From: Escallonia rubra
Taxonomy: Eukaryota; Streptophyta; Magnoliopsida; Escalloniales; Escalloniaceae
Length of the DNA: 64,000 nt
Assembly (NCBI GenBank): GCA_033065855.1
Contig: JAVXUO010002581.1
Span: 62,001-126,000 of the forward strand
Direction: 5' to 3'
In this document: positions 1-10,522 of the stretch, in pieces
How positions within the stretch are numbered: position 1 is the stretch's first letter
How the letters are laid out: every line of letters starts with the position of its first letter
Program-made: the position numbers and the translations under genes
The notes under the pieces: generated by a model
The model's input: only the letters and a program-made list of their open reading frames with translations
Database searches by the model: none
Told to the model about the DNA's origin: nothing

Positions 1-1000
1 TGGGTGCGCGACTGATTTAGGCAGCCGAAGGCTGTCGCCTGTAGTGGCCCTTGGTGCGGTTGGCGGCCTTGGGTGCGCCGGCTGTCGATTCATGGGTACC
101 CTTCATTTTTGGCATCAAATCTGAATTGGGTTTTTGCTTTTTCTTGTTTCCTGAAGCAATCACGATTGAATTTTTTGGTGGGTTTTGATAGCTCACCCGA
201 GCAGAAGGTGTGGTCATGGGTTGTGAGGCTTGTCTTGTTTGTGGTGGGGTTGTTCTTGAGTTCTTGATCGGTTATGCTGTGGTCATGTGCTTGTGATTGC
301 ACTTCTGAAATCAGCCTCTAGCTCCCTTTAGGTGAATTTGTTTCTAATCGTCTACAATTCTCAATTAAGAAGAAGTTTCATGCCTTCCAGCTAAGAAACA
401 GTAGCTTAACCCCAATCAAATTACACAGCTCTAGGCTTATGGGTCAATTCAGGGATGAGCAGAGTCGAACACCAACCGCATATCACTTTCGATGAATTTG
501 ATTTGCAGCTTAACCCCAGTTAAGAAACAGTAGCAGAAAACTTTGGTTAGGGCTCGACTGATTTAGTGCCTAGGGTTCTGGAGGGTTGCTCCATTGCTGT
601 TTGTAGCTTCTTCATAGGGCATCCATAACTCTCAGTATGTGTGCAGTGAGGAATCTAGTAGTTTTGGAGCTCTAGGATCAGCCTGGGAGCATCTTAGGGG
701 GAAGTGTAGAGCCATCAATTAAAACTATACAGAAAATGGTTTAGTACACAAAATTTGCAACAAAGAACAATATCTAGATGAACAGGCAAGCCTGAACACC
801 ATAATCATAACCATGAGAGAATCTAGTAAAAGAACTTCTGTAACTTTAATGAAGAATCAAACATAGATGACAGAGAATGGTGTTATTTCATAATCTATTT
901 TGAGAAATAAGGAGCAGGCACCTATTTCATATTTGTACGAGAGATGAGCCGTTACAGCACATGCTTATTGACCCCTGAGCATGAAACTCTAATGCATATT
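1..1000. other. Window start, no supported gene
   Basis: No gene can be supported here. A 66-residue basic open frame lies on the minus strand at 17-217. It is rich in Lys, Pro and Ser and ends in RRQPSAA. It could be a last exon, but I recognise no family and no upstream exon. The words AAGAAACAGTAGC and AGCTTAACCCCA each recur about 100 bp apart near 390-540, a weak local duplication. The 5' end of the Harbinger element that follows should lie in this stretch or before it, but I found no matching terminal repeat. Confidence 0.3.
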
Positions 1001-1151
1001 TTATGTTTCAAAAACCTTATTGCATTTCTCTTTTGGTAGGAACTGCAGGAAACTCTAAAAAATGTACCGATGTTTATTACGGTTTAATCATAACATTAAA
1101 AGCTAATGAATCTCATGTTGTATATGTCCTTTTTTATGATAGGGATAATAA

Positions 1152-1511
1152 ATGCCAAGCTGGTACGTCGTATTTGTCGGTCGAGTGCCCGGCATTTACG
1201 ACACATGGGAAGAATGTCAACTGCAAGTGTCGGGATTTCGTAACTGCGTTTTTAAAAAATACCGTAAACGTAGTGACGCCAGTACTGCTTATGTACTTTA
1301 CAAATCTCGTTGGGAAAGACATGTTGAACCTCCTGAACAACCCCTTCCGGCAGTGTCTCCCATGGCCGACCTAGCAACTCATTCGCAAGGATTTGGTGGA
1401 CCAATCGAAACACAATTGCACGACGAGCATCTAGCACCCTTCCCCCCAATGCCTCCGATGGCATGGATGAGGGCCAATAGTGGCCCTCGAAGTGAACCCG
1501 CATCCTTGTAG
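1152..1511 (+). CDS. RNase H1-type hybrid-binding domain protein in a Harbinger element
   Basis: This is a 119-residue open frame. Residues 3-50 fit the small N-terminal hybrid-binding domain of eukaryotic RNase H1, also found in the caulimovirus inclusion protein. The diagnostic pattern is W-Y-V-V-x-x-G-R-x-P-G-I-Y-x-T-W-x-E-C, then V-x-G-F and V-F-K-K-Y. In known proteins this fold binds RNA/DNA hybrids or double-stranded RNA. No RNase H catalytic domain follows; the tail is proline- and methionine-rich. The frame is intact, lies 340 bp upstream of the Myb/SANT-like gene and is on the same strand as the transposase, so I infer it belongs to the transposon. The ATG at 1152 was chosen because the domain starts directly after it. 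A role in transposition is only a guess. Confidence 0.7.
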   Translation: MPSWYVVFVGRVPGIYDTWEECQLQVSGFRNCVFKKYRKRSDASTAYVLYKSRWERHVEPPEQPLPAVSPMADLATHSQGFGGPIETQLHDEHLAPFPPMPPMAWMRANSGPRSEPASL

Positions 1512-1850
1512 CTGTCATTTGTTGTTAATGAGACGTGTACTGTACTGTTATATGCTTCAATGTGCTTTGAACACTTATTGTGAAGATTGTTATTAGACTC
1601 TTGTACGCTGCATTACTGTTGAGTATCTTCATTAATCATTGCGTACTGTATACTGTTATCTTACATATTTACATTAGACATGCACGACTGTATAAAAACG
1701 TGTTTCTGTTGAAGCCGATACACACTCATTCAATTAGAGCAATTAAATACAATGTGACGTTATCATATACTATTGCACGATGTAAAGTAGCTAGATGACA
1801 TGAGACCGGACAAATGAGACGTGTAAATATGTTTACGTGCATAATTGTAG

Positions 1851-2845
1851 ATGGCCGATTCGTTTGTGGACATTTCTGGTCTTCGAGATGGACTTACCGC
1901 TGAAGAAAAAGCCGAAGAAGCTTTGTGGCCTCTGCGTGTAGAAACATTATTTGTCAATTTAATGGCGGAGCTGAAACAGAAACATCCCCATCAGTCTTCC
2001 ATATTTAACCCGAAACAGTGGGGTGAGATTGCGAATGACATGTTTGCCGGGGTCGGCACTATGTTCAAACGGTCACAGTTAAAGTCAAAGTACAATAGGC
2101 TGCGTGCGAAGTATCGCGAGTTTACCAAGTTACGGGATCACACTGGCTTTGGATGGGATCACGCAACCCAGACATGCACTGCTCTGGACGACGTTTGGGA
2201 TAACTATTTAATGGTACTACACTCATCTTAACTATACCTTATAACCATAGTAACTATACCGTATAACCAAATTTTATGTAGGCGAACAAAGGGGCCAAGC
2301 AGTTCCGAGGGAAGGGGTGTGCAAATTACGACAATCTGGTCTTGATTTTCGCAGAGTCCACGGCAACCGGTAAATTGGCACGTTCATCAACGCAGCGACC
2401 TTTGAATAGTGCTGAGGAGAATGTGCAATACCATGAGTATGTCGGAGGTTCTAGTAGGAGGGGTGCTACTATTGACCTTGATGATGATATTCATGTTACG
2501 GATGTGGGGACGAAACGTAGGTCAGAGGGTACCCCCGATACCGCGCGTTCTACGAAGGAGTCCAAGACGGTGAAAATGGACATTGCACTTGATGCTGGAA
2601 CGGAGTTCTACAAGGCAAGAGCACATTAATATCATCGAGAGGGCAACTCCAGATTCCAACAAGACTCGGTCGATGATGTGTACAACACGACGACGTGCAT
2701 GCGGGAGCTCAATCAAATTGCGGACATTCCTGGTGAGCAATACGTGGCTGCATCGAAATGTTTTAAAGAGAGGGATAACCGCATCATATTCATTGAAATG
2801 CCTGATTATCGCCGTTTGCAGTGGTTGGCATCTTTGGTTCCCTAG
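1851..2845 (+). pseudogene. Myb/SANT-like partner protein of a PIF/Harbinger transposon
   Basis: Exon 1 is 1851-2213 and exon 2 is 2282-2845, joined by a clean GT-AG intron. Exon 1 encodes a Myb/SANT-like trihelix domain with the usual plant pattern: LWPLRVETLFVNLMAELK, then F-N-P-K-Q-W, then L-K-S-K-Y-N-R-L-R, then F-G-W-D. Exon 2 continues with an acidic linker and a C-terminal part containing MRELNQIADIPGEQY and RRLQWLASL, as in other plant copies. In PIF/Harbinger elements this protein binds DNA and helps the transposase enter the nucleus. One in-frame TAA at 2627-2629 breaks exon 2, but the frame is otherwise kept to its natural stop at 2845. The copy therefore looks recently inactivated. 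Confidence 0.8.
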
Positions 2846-3149
2846 TATCTGTGTTTGGTAACGATGAACTGTGTTTTTCGCAAGTCATGCTATGTGTGAG
2901 TTTCTGCTACTTTTACTACCTGAACACTTGTGTTGGGCAAGTCCACTGTTGTGTATCAGTGGCAATTTTGGAACCATCGGTGTGATAGATTATGGTTTTT
3001 ACCATATATTAACGTTAACTCTTTGGAATTTATGCAATGTTCTATCTTATTATAGTATGCATGTATGTGTAAACAAGATGCTTGACAAATATATTGATCA
3101 TTTAGTTTAAGGTTAGTAAAGTTACCATTCTCATAGTTATTATACTGCA

Positions 3150-4558
3150 ATGTCATCTTCGCAAGCCAATGCTACATGGGATAATGGTGACACGTCATCG
3201 TCAGATGATGACCTTCATGACATTTACATGTTAGAGGAAATAGAACGGAGATGTGCAGCATTAGATAGGGTCCCAAGGCCTATGTATACATCTGTACTCT
3301 CTGGGAGTGATCATGTGCAAGAATTATTAAATGGTCATCCGTCTAGAATGTATAATGTAATGAGGATGTATCCAGATGAGTTTAGAACGTTGGCAGCGAC
3401 TCTTAGGAATAACGGATGGCTTATTGATGACGCACACACTCACGTCGGTGTTGAAGAGGCATTGGGCATTTTCTTGAATTGTGTTAGTCACACAGAACGA
3501 ATGCGTCAACTGAGTGAACGGTTTCAACGCTCCCTTGATACCATACGACGAACCATTAAGCGTGTTGCTCGGGCTTTGGGTTATCTTGGAATGTTGATCA
3601 TAAAGCCGCAGGCTACTGTTGGCGTCGATCCACACATACGAAACAGCTCGAAGTACTACCCGTACTTCAAGGTATAACCTTCAGTTATGGCTATTGTTTT
3701 CGTAATTCAGATTAATGTTGGGCCGCTTACTAACGTGATTTAATCTGGCAATGTTTCTACAGGATTGCATTGGTGCGATTGACGGTACAATTGTGGCAGC
3801 CGTTGTCCCCAAGTCGACGGTGAATGCATCTCGATCAAGAAAAGGGAATAGATCCCAAGACCTTATGGCGGCATGTAACTTTAACATGATGTTCACATTT
3901 GTCAATGTGGGATGGGAGGGAAGTGCAAATGATTCAAGAGTTCATGCGGAGGTCATCACATCAGCGGAGGTTGAATTCCCTCGACCCCCTCCGAGTAAGA
4001 AAATGAGTTACCACATTATGATTATATTCTCATTACTTAAAGTCAAAATACAATGTGACGATACACGAATTTTGGTTTGCAGATAAATATTACGTCGTCG
4101 ACAGTGGATACAGTAATGTGGATGGTTATTTAGCCCCATTTCGTGGCGAGCGCTACCACCTTCACGACTTTGAGGGAGCAAGGAATGCACCGAGAGGACC
4201 TAGGGAAATGTTTAACTACAGACACGCATCTTTGCGTAATGTTATTGAACGATGCTTTGGAGCTCTAAAGGCCAGGTTTCCAATTTTAAAGTTAATGTAG
4301 AACTACAACCTGATCAGGCAAAACAATATCGTCAACGCTTGTTTTGTTTTGCATAACTTCATCCGCCTGAATACGCCAGACGACCCTCTTTTCAACGAGT
4401 ACATGGCAGAAGGGACTCGCGTACTTGGGGATGAGGCAACTGTTTTTGCAACTCCCGACTTGTCGCAAGCAGCGTGTAACCGCATGGCCAACTTCAGGGA
4501 TGGGTTGGCTGATCATATATGGAGGGATCATATGGCTGCTACTAATCGCCGCCATTGA
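3150..4558 (+). pseudogene. PIF/Harbinger DDE transposase (DDE_Tnp_4), one stop
   Basis: There are three exons: 3150-3671, 3763-3994 and 4083-4558. The GT-AG junctions restore the family motif N-K-Y-Y-V-V-D-S-G-Y across the second intron. Exon 1 has an acidic N-terminus and a helix-turn-helix region (RQLSERFQRSLDTIRRTIKR). The DDE core shows the first Asp in GAIDGT, the second in SANDSRV and the Glu in VIERCFGALKARF, so the catalytic triad is present. One in-frame TAG at 4298-4300, just after the ILKLM block, cuts off the last 86 codons; these still read as NACFVLHNFIRLN and onward. The full frame would be 410 codons, a normal length. The element may still be mobilised by a relative's transposase. 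Confidence 0.88.
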
Positions 4559-5550
4559 ATGTGATTATTGGGTTACAGCTACTTATTGATTGTCATATGG
4601 CTGCTACTATGGCCAGTATGTTTTATGATTTTAATTTGGGTATGCTTTATTATGAATTTTTATATGTATTATGACAATGCTTGGTAGCGTCAAACTAGGA
4701 TGTTCACTCGCTAAAATAGCCTGTATGTGTTTTCATTTTTTATTCGTGGCCTTATGTGTCACGCTACTTTGGCCCGCGAAATTGTAACTGTGAAACAACT
4801 TGCGTTGATCTGCCCCGACCCGCTGACCTACCCTAATTTTTCAAAACAACGTTTCTCGTTGGTAAAGTATGCAAAGTCTGTGCAATCTAACAAAACTGTA
4901 TTAAAACAAATCCTACTTCTTTCATCCAGTTTTATTTCTCTTTCGTCCTCATCAGCAACCAGCATTGCAACCACCGGAAGCAATACGCAATACACCACCC
5001 CAACAAAACGCTCACCACCACCACATCAAGACGCTTACCACCACCACTGCAACCACCTATCAAGCGTACCATCAACAAATCGCACCCACCACTCGTAACA
5101 ACACACCCCATGAGCTGATTCTACTTGTCATGGTCTACCAATAGCCATAGCAATTGCAACATAATTTCAACATTGATGAGGTATACAATGATTTTTCGCA
5201 GACTTCTGGTTGAGAATAAGGGTTTCTAGCTAAAACGTCACCCACCCAGTACTTCGGCCTTAGCAAACAGAAACGGCATAAAACAGACTACTCTAAATTG
5301 TAAGCAAATCCAACTTGATAATTCACGCATTGCAAAAATGTTTACAGATATTTCACATGCCTCACCCCAAGCATTAAAACATTTAGAATCAGATTTCTAG
5401 CCCACTCTAACCTAGAGTGAGAAATCCGAGGAATAGCACTAAGTATATGTTGATGCATACACAAATGTCTACACGAAAACATATTCCAATTGCTTGGTCT
5501 TAAGGAGCACAAAAAAACGTAAAAACAAATTCGATTCACAGAGAAGAGAC
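4559..5550. other. Non-coding stretch downstream of the Harbinger transposase
   Basis: No gene is seen. 4960-5100 is low-complexity CA/ACC-rich sequence, so the open frame across it (4727-5098) is not credible as a protein. The rest is AT-rich spacer, possibly the 3' part of the Harbinger element. Confidence 0.4.
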
Positions 5551-6060
5551 CACCCCGGCAGTCGCTGCTTCTTCGGTTGACGGTTCCAGATCTGACGAGA
5601 CCACCCCGGCAGTCGGCGCCTCAATTCATTCCAGATTTGAGCTGGCCTTCCATCGTCGTTGCCCGTCGCCGGTAAATGGCCAAGTGGTGTCTGCGATGGT
5701 GCGGTCTGCTAGTCCGGCTACCTGTCCGGTTGGCCGGCGTAGGGCAAGTTGCAGTCTCACAGACCAAGTGAGGAGGTGAACGTAGTTCCGCCACTGGTGG
5801 AGATGGTGGCCGGAGGGTGTTTCGTGCACTGTTAGGTGGATGGTGAGGTGGAGCCATGTAGGTGGTTTGTCGCCGTGGGGGGAGTGAAGGTTTGGTCGCC
5901 GTGGGGGGGATGAAGGTTTGGCCGCCGTGGGGGGGATGAAGGTTTGGTCGCCGTGGGGGGAGTCACTGTGAGTAGCGGCGAGATTGAGAGAAGAGAGAGA
6001 AGAAGAGAAAAGTAATGACAGGGAAAGGGGGGAGGGGAAGTCTGAATCTGCAGACAAACG
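5551..6060. repeat. GC-rich gene-leader-like stretch with a 26-bp G-rich minisatellite
   Basis: Two copies of GAGACCACCCCGGCAGTCG lie near 5548 and 5600. Four tandem copies of a 26-bp unit around GTCGCCGTGGGGGG start at about 5871, 5897, 5924 and 5949. The G6-G7 runs could form a G-quadruplex on the plus strand. Read on the minus strand, the block starts with a CT-rich leader and has a 143-residue open frame rich in Pro, His and Ser (5626-6057). I do not trust it as a protein because its composition follows the tandem repeat. It resembles the interiors of the hAT elements at 6.9 and 40.8 kb. Confidence 0.6.
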
Positions 6061-6397
6061 AAGTCGGTCAGAATTGTGTTATTGGGAAATGTTAAAAGGC
6101 TAGTATGGAGGAGTTAATGAGAAGATTTAGAGGGTATAAAAATAATTTGTTAGGTTAAGGGTAGGGTTAAAATGGGAAAATATGGGTACAAATAGTGTAG
6201 GAAATGCTAAACATACAAGAATGGATCCAAAAAGTTACTGAAAATGAAAATGAAAATGAAAATGGTAAACATACAAGATTAACTGAAAAAAGTAAAAACG
6301 AAAAACTGAAAAAAAATGATAAAAGTACACGATGTAATTTTGAAACTGAATACAGAATATGGAAAACAAAAACAAAAAACAAAAAACGGAAAACAAA

Positions 6398-6420
6398 TAC
6401 TGTAAATGAACGGGGCCTTA
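6398..6420. repeat. Candidate right terminus and TTA target site of a Harbinger-type element
   Basis: A 20-bp word ending in AACGGGGCC is followed by TTA, which is how plant PIF/Harbinger elements end. The preceding 200 bp are A-rich with repeated GAAAAT and ACATACAAGA words, like subterminal repeats. No matching left end beginning GGCCCCGTT was found in the window, so this could end the transposon described upstream or a separate partial MITE. Confidence 0.4.
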
Positions 6421-6940
6421 TTCTCCGGTCAATTTTCTCATTGTAATGGCCCCACTTAAACTAGGGGTTTTGTATACGGCCACCCTACCTTGGAAAAAGA
6501 AAACCTACGTGGATCTGTATACTCTCAGTTCTTAGTTTTGTTCAAGGTCCCTTGATACTTTTGAGTAATTCAAATCAAGTTCTTACTCGCAAGATAAGTC
6601 TGGGATCCACACTAGTGATATCGATGACCACACTATTTTAAAAGACTTTATTAATTCTGGTCCGGTTGATATCTCTTGGGCAGGATCTCATTTTACTGGA
6701 CCAATTGTCAAGATGACCTTGCATAACCTTTTGAGAAGATCGAAAAGGGTTTTTGTAATCCTAACTCGAGAGTTTAATTTCTCCTACGCAACCATTCATA
6801 ATCAACATAGATTATTCAGAATATTTGAACATTCTTACCGATGGTTCTTCGTTGTTCAAAACCATGGTTAGCACTTAGCAGTCGATATTTAGCATTTGTT
6901 GTTTCTCCGTGGAACAGACAAGCTTTTAGCCACCTAATGT
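6421..6940. other. Spacer without a recognisable gene
   Basis: This is AT-rich sequence. Only short open frames are present and no family is recognisable. The last eight bases (6933-6940, CCTAATGT) are the left target duplication of the hAT element that follows. Confidence 0.5.
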
Positions 6941-7164
6941 TAGGATTGGCAATTTAAATCCGATCCGGCGGATATCCGCCCCGCTCCGCCCCGTTAGGAG
7001 CGGGTTTTTTTGACTTTGATCGGACTACGGGGCGGGTATGGTATTTTAAAAAAAAACCCGTAGCGGGTTAGGACCGGGTATGGTATTTTGCCCAACCGCC
7101 CCGCGACCCGCCCCGCCCCGGTATACTTACCCTAATATATCATTTGATCTTAGCCATCCATCCT

Positions 7165-7201
7165 ATACTATATATATGTTCTTTTCCTCCCAAAACCCTA
7201 G
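7165..7201 (+). promoter_or_regulatory. Promoter-like TATA and telo-box inside the hAT element
   Basis: A TATA-like run (TACTATATATATG, 7165-7177) is followed 15 bp later by AAACCCTAG (7193-7201), a telo-box word common in the leaders of highly expressed plant genes. A long CT-rich tract (about 7205-7330) follows, typical of a plant core promoter and 5' leader. Whether it is active is unknown. Confidence 0.45.
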
Positions 7202-7364
7202 ATCTGTCTCAACTTTCTCTCTGGCTCTCTCACTCTCACGATCTGTCCCAACCTTCTCTCTGGCTCTCTCTCTCACGATCTGTCCCAACCTTCTCTCACT
7301 CTCACTGGCTCTCTCACTCTCACTCAGCCACCGACTAAGCCCACTCTCCACCGCACGGCGACGA

Positions 7365-7640
7365 GCTTGCGACGGCTCCACCGAAGGCTCTGCCGATGGC
7401 TACGCCGGCGCCTCTGCCTTCTTCTCTGCCGATGGCTACGCCGGCGCCTCTGCCGTCGACCTTGCGACGGCTCCACCGAAGGCTACGCCGGTGCCGCTGC
7501 ATTCTTCTCTGCCGAAGGCTACGCCGGCGCCGCTGCCGTCGAGCTTGCGACGGCTCCACCGAACGCTGCCGTCGAGCTTGCGATGGCTCCACCGAAGGCT
7601 ACGCCGGCGCCGCTGCCTTCTTCTCTGCCGAAGGCTCGTG
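7365..7640. repeat. Irregular GC-rich tandem repeat inside the hAT element
   Basis: Words such as GCGACGGCTCCACCGAAGG, GGCTACGCCGGCGCC and CTTCTTCTCTGCCGA recur five or six times in varying order. This is a composite minisatellite, and it explains all the Ala/Pro/Arg-rich open frames in the stretch on both strands. Confidence 0.7.
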
Positions 7641-8369
7641 TTTCAGGGGTGAGGGGTACATGCTTTTCGATTCAGCGAGAGCGGGGCGGGGCGGGGCGGG
7701 TGCGGGTTTTCTACAGTCTCATAGGATCGGTTATGGTATTTCACATAAATAACCCGGTGGCGGGGCGGGGCGGGGCGAAGTTCCATGACGAGCGGGGCGG
7801 GTTGGGATTTTAGAAGATCCGCATCCGACCCGCCCCATTGCCATCCCTACCTAATGTCTCAAATCTAGTCCACCCAGTCTCAGTTGTGTGACTTAGTTTT
7901 GCTTCACCTGCCTGACCCCTTAGCCCAATGCCACTTCTTTTATGTATTAAGTCAAATCAACTAGCTTTTGGATTGTGAAGAATTACACTAGGCTAAAAAA
8001 AATTAGGGGAGAATTAGATGAAATATGGATATTCTGATTTTAAAAAAAAAAATCACGCCTCGACCACCCTCTGACACGATTAAATTGGACTTCCTTCAAG
8101 CAGTCTTGTATAAGTTTGGCTTCTCGACTCAAATATCCAAGCCAATCATGCGATGTGTCCACAGCATCCTTTGTAGCGTTGGTAAAGGGTTTCTTTGGAA
8201 TCCAAACTTGCCTGCTTGAGGGCTTTGGCAAGGCATTCTTCATCTCTGTATCCTTTTATTTTTTGTTCAGAAGTGTTATCAGCTAACCTTCTTTGAGCCC
8301 AAGAAATGAATGGCTTATTGGTTATCAAATCAGGCTATCTGCTCCACATATAAATATATTATTTTTATT

Positions 8370-9600
8370 TGATAGAAAATGTGAAGGGAAAGATAATTAT
8401 AGTAGAGGACATTATAAAATTGAATACAATGATATCTTTGTATAGGCAAGAGAAAATCATCCTATCAGAAACAGAAAAGAGAATCATATATAAGTTAGGA
8501 GAACTTTAGAATGTTCTAGACATATGACAATAGGGAAAAGCTAATTGCCATATTAATATATATAATCTAACAATCCCCCTTAAACTCAAGTTGGTAGAAA
8601 AGAACAAGCTTGAGTTTGGAGGTTAAGTCCAAAGCGGTGTCTTGATACTAGTTGCATTAAGTGAGATCTAAGTTTAGATGAATTCCATGTGTAGATCCGG
8701 CAATGTGAGAACAGACAAGAGTCCCGGGACAAAGTCCGACAACCATCAAGGTCTCGGGGCGAGGTTCGGCGACTAAGAACGTATCAGGAGTCCCGGGGCA
8801 AGTCCAACGACCGTAAAGTCTCAGGGTGAAGTCCGGTGACTAAGAACGAGATAGGAGTCTCAGAACGAGATTCACAGACTAAGAACATAGCATAAGTCCC
8901 AGGGCGAGGTCCAACGACCAGAAAGGTCTCAGGGTGAGGTCCGGCGACTAATAACAAGGCAAGAGTCAGAACAAGACAAAGAGCAAGATCCATTGCATGA
9001 ACTGAACGGGAGGGATGGTGGCAAGGTTGGCAACGTTGTGATCGGTGGAGGGAATGAAATCTTTTGGGCGTATAGTATTAGAATTTAAGCTAAAGAAAAT
9101 TGACAGAGGTAACTGAAGAAGGAAACAAATTTATTTATTTTTTGAGCGAAAGAGATAAGTTAGAGTTGATGAACAATAAGAGTTCACGGTGGCTAAGGTT
9201 TTAGCATAAGCGAAGATCACTATATAGAAAGGACAAAAAAGAAAGACCAAAATTTTGAACTCAAGAAGAAAAGAAGAGCACGAGAAGAAACAAAAACACA
9301 TGAATTAGCCGTGCGAACGGCAGAAGGCCGTCCGCCAGAGTTTGCGAAAATAGTTGAAGGACTCTCAAACTGGCGGATCGTGTGGCTCTAATTCCATGAT
9401 AGAAGAGATGAAGAGAAAGATAATTATATTAGAAAGTAATATAAAACTGAGTACAATGAGACATTTATATTGATAAGAGAAAACTATCCTACCAGAAACA
9501 TAAAAAGAAAATCTTATATAAGTTAAAAAGACTTTAGAATGTTCTAGACATAGGATAATAGGGAAAAGGTAAATGCCATATTAATATATATAATCTAACA
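8370..9600 (-). mobile_element. Short non-autonomous LTR retrotransposon, fossil
   Basis: Two LTRs of about 203 bp (8370-8572 and 9397-9600) flank a 0.8-kb interior. Both run TG...CA and the whole is bracketed by the 5-bp duplication TTATT. The element lies on the minus strand: a tRNA-Met-type primer site resembling TGGTATCAGAGCC abuts the LTR at 9381-9396, and a purine tract (AAGGGGGAT on the minus strand) abuts the other LTR at 8573-8581. The interior has no recognisable gag or pol and is largely a tandem repeat, so it fits a small non-autonomous (TRIM-like, probably Copia-group) element. By eye the LTRs differ at about 30-35 positions (near 16%), which suggests more than ten million years of age. 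It sits inside the LINE reverse-transcriptase region. Confidence 0.9.
8720..8966. repeat. About 67-bp tandem repeat inside the LTR element
   Basis: About three and a half degenerate copies start near 8720, 8789, 8856 and 8895. Each carries AGTCCCGGG-like, GGTCTC(G/A)GGG and GGCGACTAAGAAC words. It fills much of the interior where coding sequence would be expected. Confidence 0.75.
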
Positions 9601-10485
9601 TTATTAATGATTCTCTATAATTTTTCAAGGAGACTTATATGGGATGTGAACTGTTGAAAATCCTTCTTGATACCAATTGTGAGGACTCTGAACAAAAATA
9701 AATTATCGCCCATCATAAGTCTGAATACTCCAGCCTTTTTCCAGACAATATGCAGCAACAACACGGGGCATTTCACTTGGTGAAAGGTTTGGCACTTACT
9801 GGGGAACAAGCCTTAATGTAGTCACAGATAGGAAAGAATTCTTTAGGTACTAGTTTCCAAATTACAACTTTGTGCTGGCCAGAAAAGTTTCTGAATAGAG
9901 CTGGCAGAACTATCTCATTAAATATGTTCATTACTCCCTACTTATTTATCAAATGCATGTATTCAAATTTTCTATCTATGGTTGCAAATAATTAGACAAC
10001 ATATTTAGCAAGTTCTGGTGGGCTGAATGTAAAGATGGTCAAGCGATTCACTGGGTTAATTGGTTTGCTAAAGTTCCTAAATCTAGTTAAGGACTGGGAT
10101 TCAAAGATGCCAATATTTCGAACGTAGCTCTTCTTGCTAAAACAAATTGGAGATCTTAACAAAGAAGGAAGCCTTAGTGAGTCAAATTTTAGAAGCAAAT
10201 AAAATGAAACTTGTTCATTCTTTGAGATTTCCAATAGTAGCAACATTTCTTGGGCCTGGAGGAGCATTTTACATGGTAAGGATGCTTTAGAGTTAAGTGT
10301 ACGTCGCAAGATCAGAAATGAATCATCTAATCTATCTTTGTGTGGGATCATTACTGGTCGTCCCAAATCTCACTTATAGCTCTTTGAAGCTCTCAAAATC
10401 AAAGTGTACAGGAAAAATATTTGCCAGATACTATTACAGATTCTAACTTCTAAGTAGAACCAACCCTTATTGAGCCAACTTTTCC

Positions 10486-10488
<3 letters not shown>

Positions 10489-10519
<31 letters not shown>
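10489..10519. repeat. (AT)n microsatellite
   Basis: A 31-bp perfect AT dinucleotide run lies within the LINE relic. Confidence 0.95.

Positions 10520-10522
<3 letters not shown>

Larger units (their letters stand above)
1152..4558 (+). mobile_element. PIF/Harbinger transposon, coding core
   Basis: Three ORFs lie on one strand within 3.4 kb: the hybrid-binding domain ORF, the Myb/SANT-like ORF and the DDE transposase. The last two form the standard PIF/Harbinger pair. True ends are not settled. A candidate right end, with the family-like terminus AACGGGGCC followed by the usual 3-bp target TTA, lies at 6418-6420, but no matching left end was seen. There are only two premature stops across both core genes, so the insertion is young compared with the LINE and LTR relics nearby. 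Confidence 0.8.
6941..7849. mobile_element. Non-autonomous hAT element with exact 8-bp target duplication
   Basis: The element is 909 bp. Its left end reads TAGGATTGGCAAT and its right end, reverse-complemented, reads TAGGGATGGCAAT. The 8-bp word CCTAATGT lies directly outside both ends (6933-6940 and 7850-7857), the hallmark of hAT insertion. The subterminal arms are packed with CCGCCCCG/CGGGGCGG words, a habit of the plant TAGGGGTGGCAAT hAT group. There is no transposase. The interior looks like the start of a host gene, with a TATA box, an AAACCCTAG box, a CT-rich leader and a GC-rich tandem repeat. The open frames inside it follow the repeat period and are not credible proteins. Confidence 0.9.

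Noticed and set aside
4727-5098. 123-residue plus-strand frame after the transposase
   Set aside because: The C-terminal half is CA-rich simple sequence (His/Thr/Ser runs) and the N-terminal half shows no domain.
5626-6057. 143-residue minus-strand frame
   Set aside because: Composition is driven by the 26-bp repeat, and no family or splice context is visible.
7080-7813. Long open frames on both strands rich in Ala, Pro, Arg and Leu
   Set aside because: They follow the periodicity of the minisatellite inside the hAT element; no domain is visible and all frames stay open for compositional reasons.
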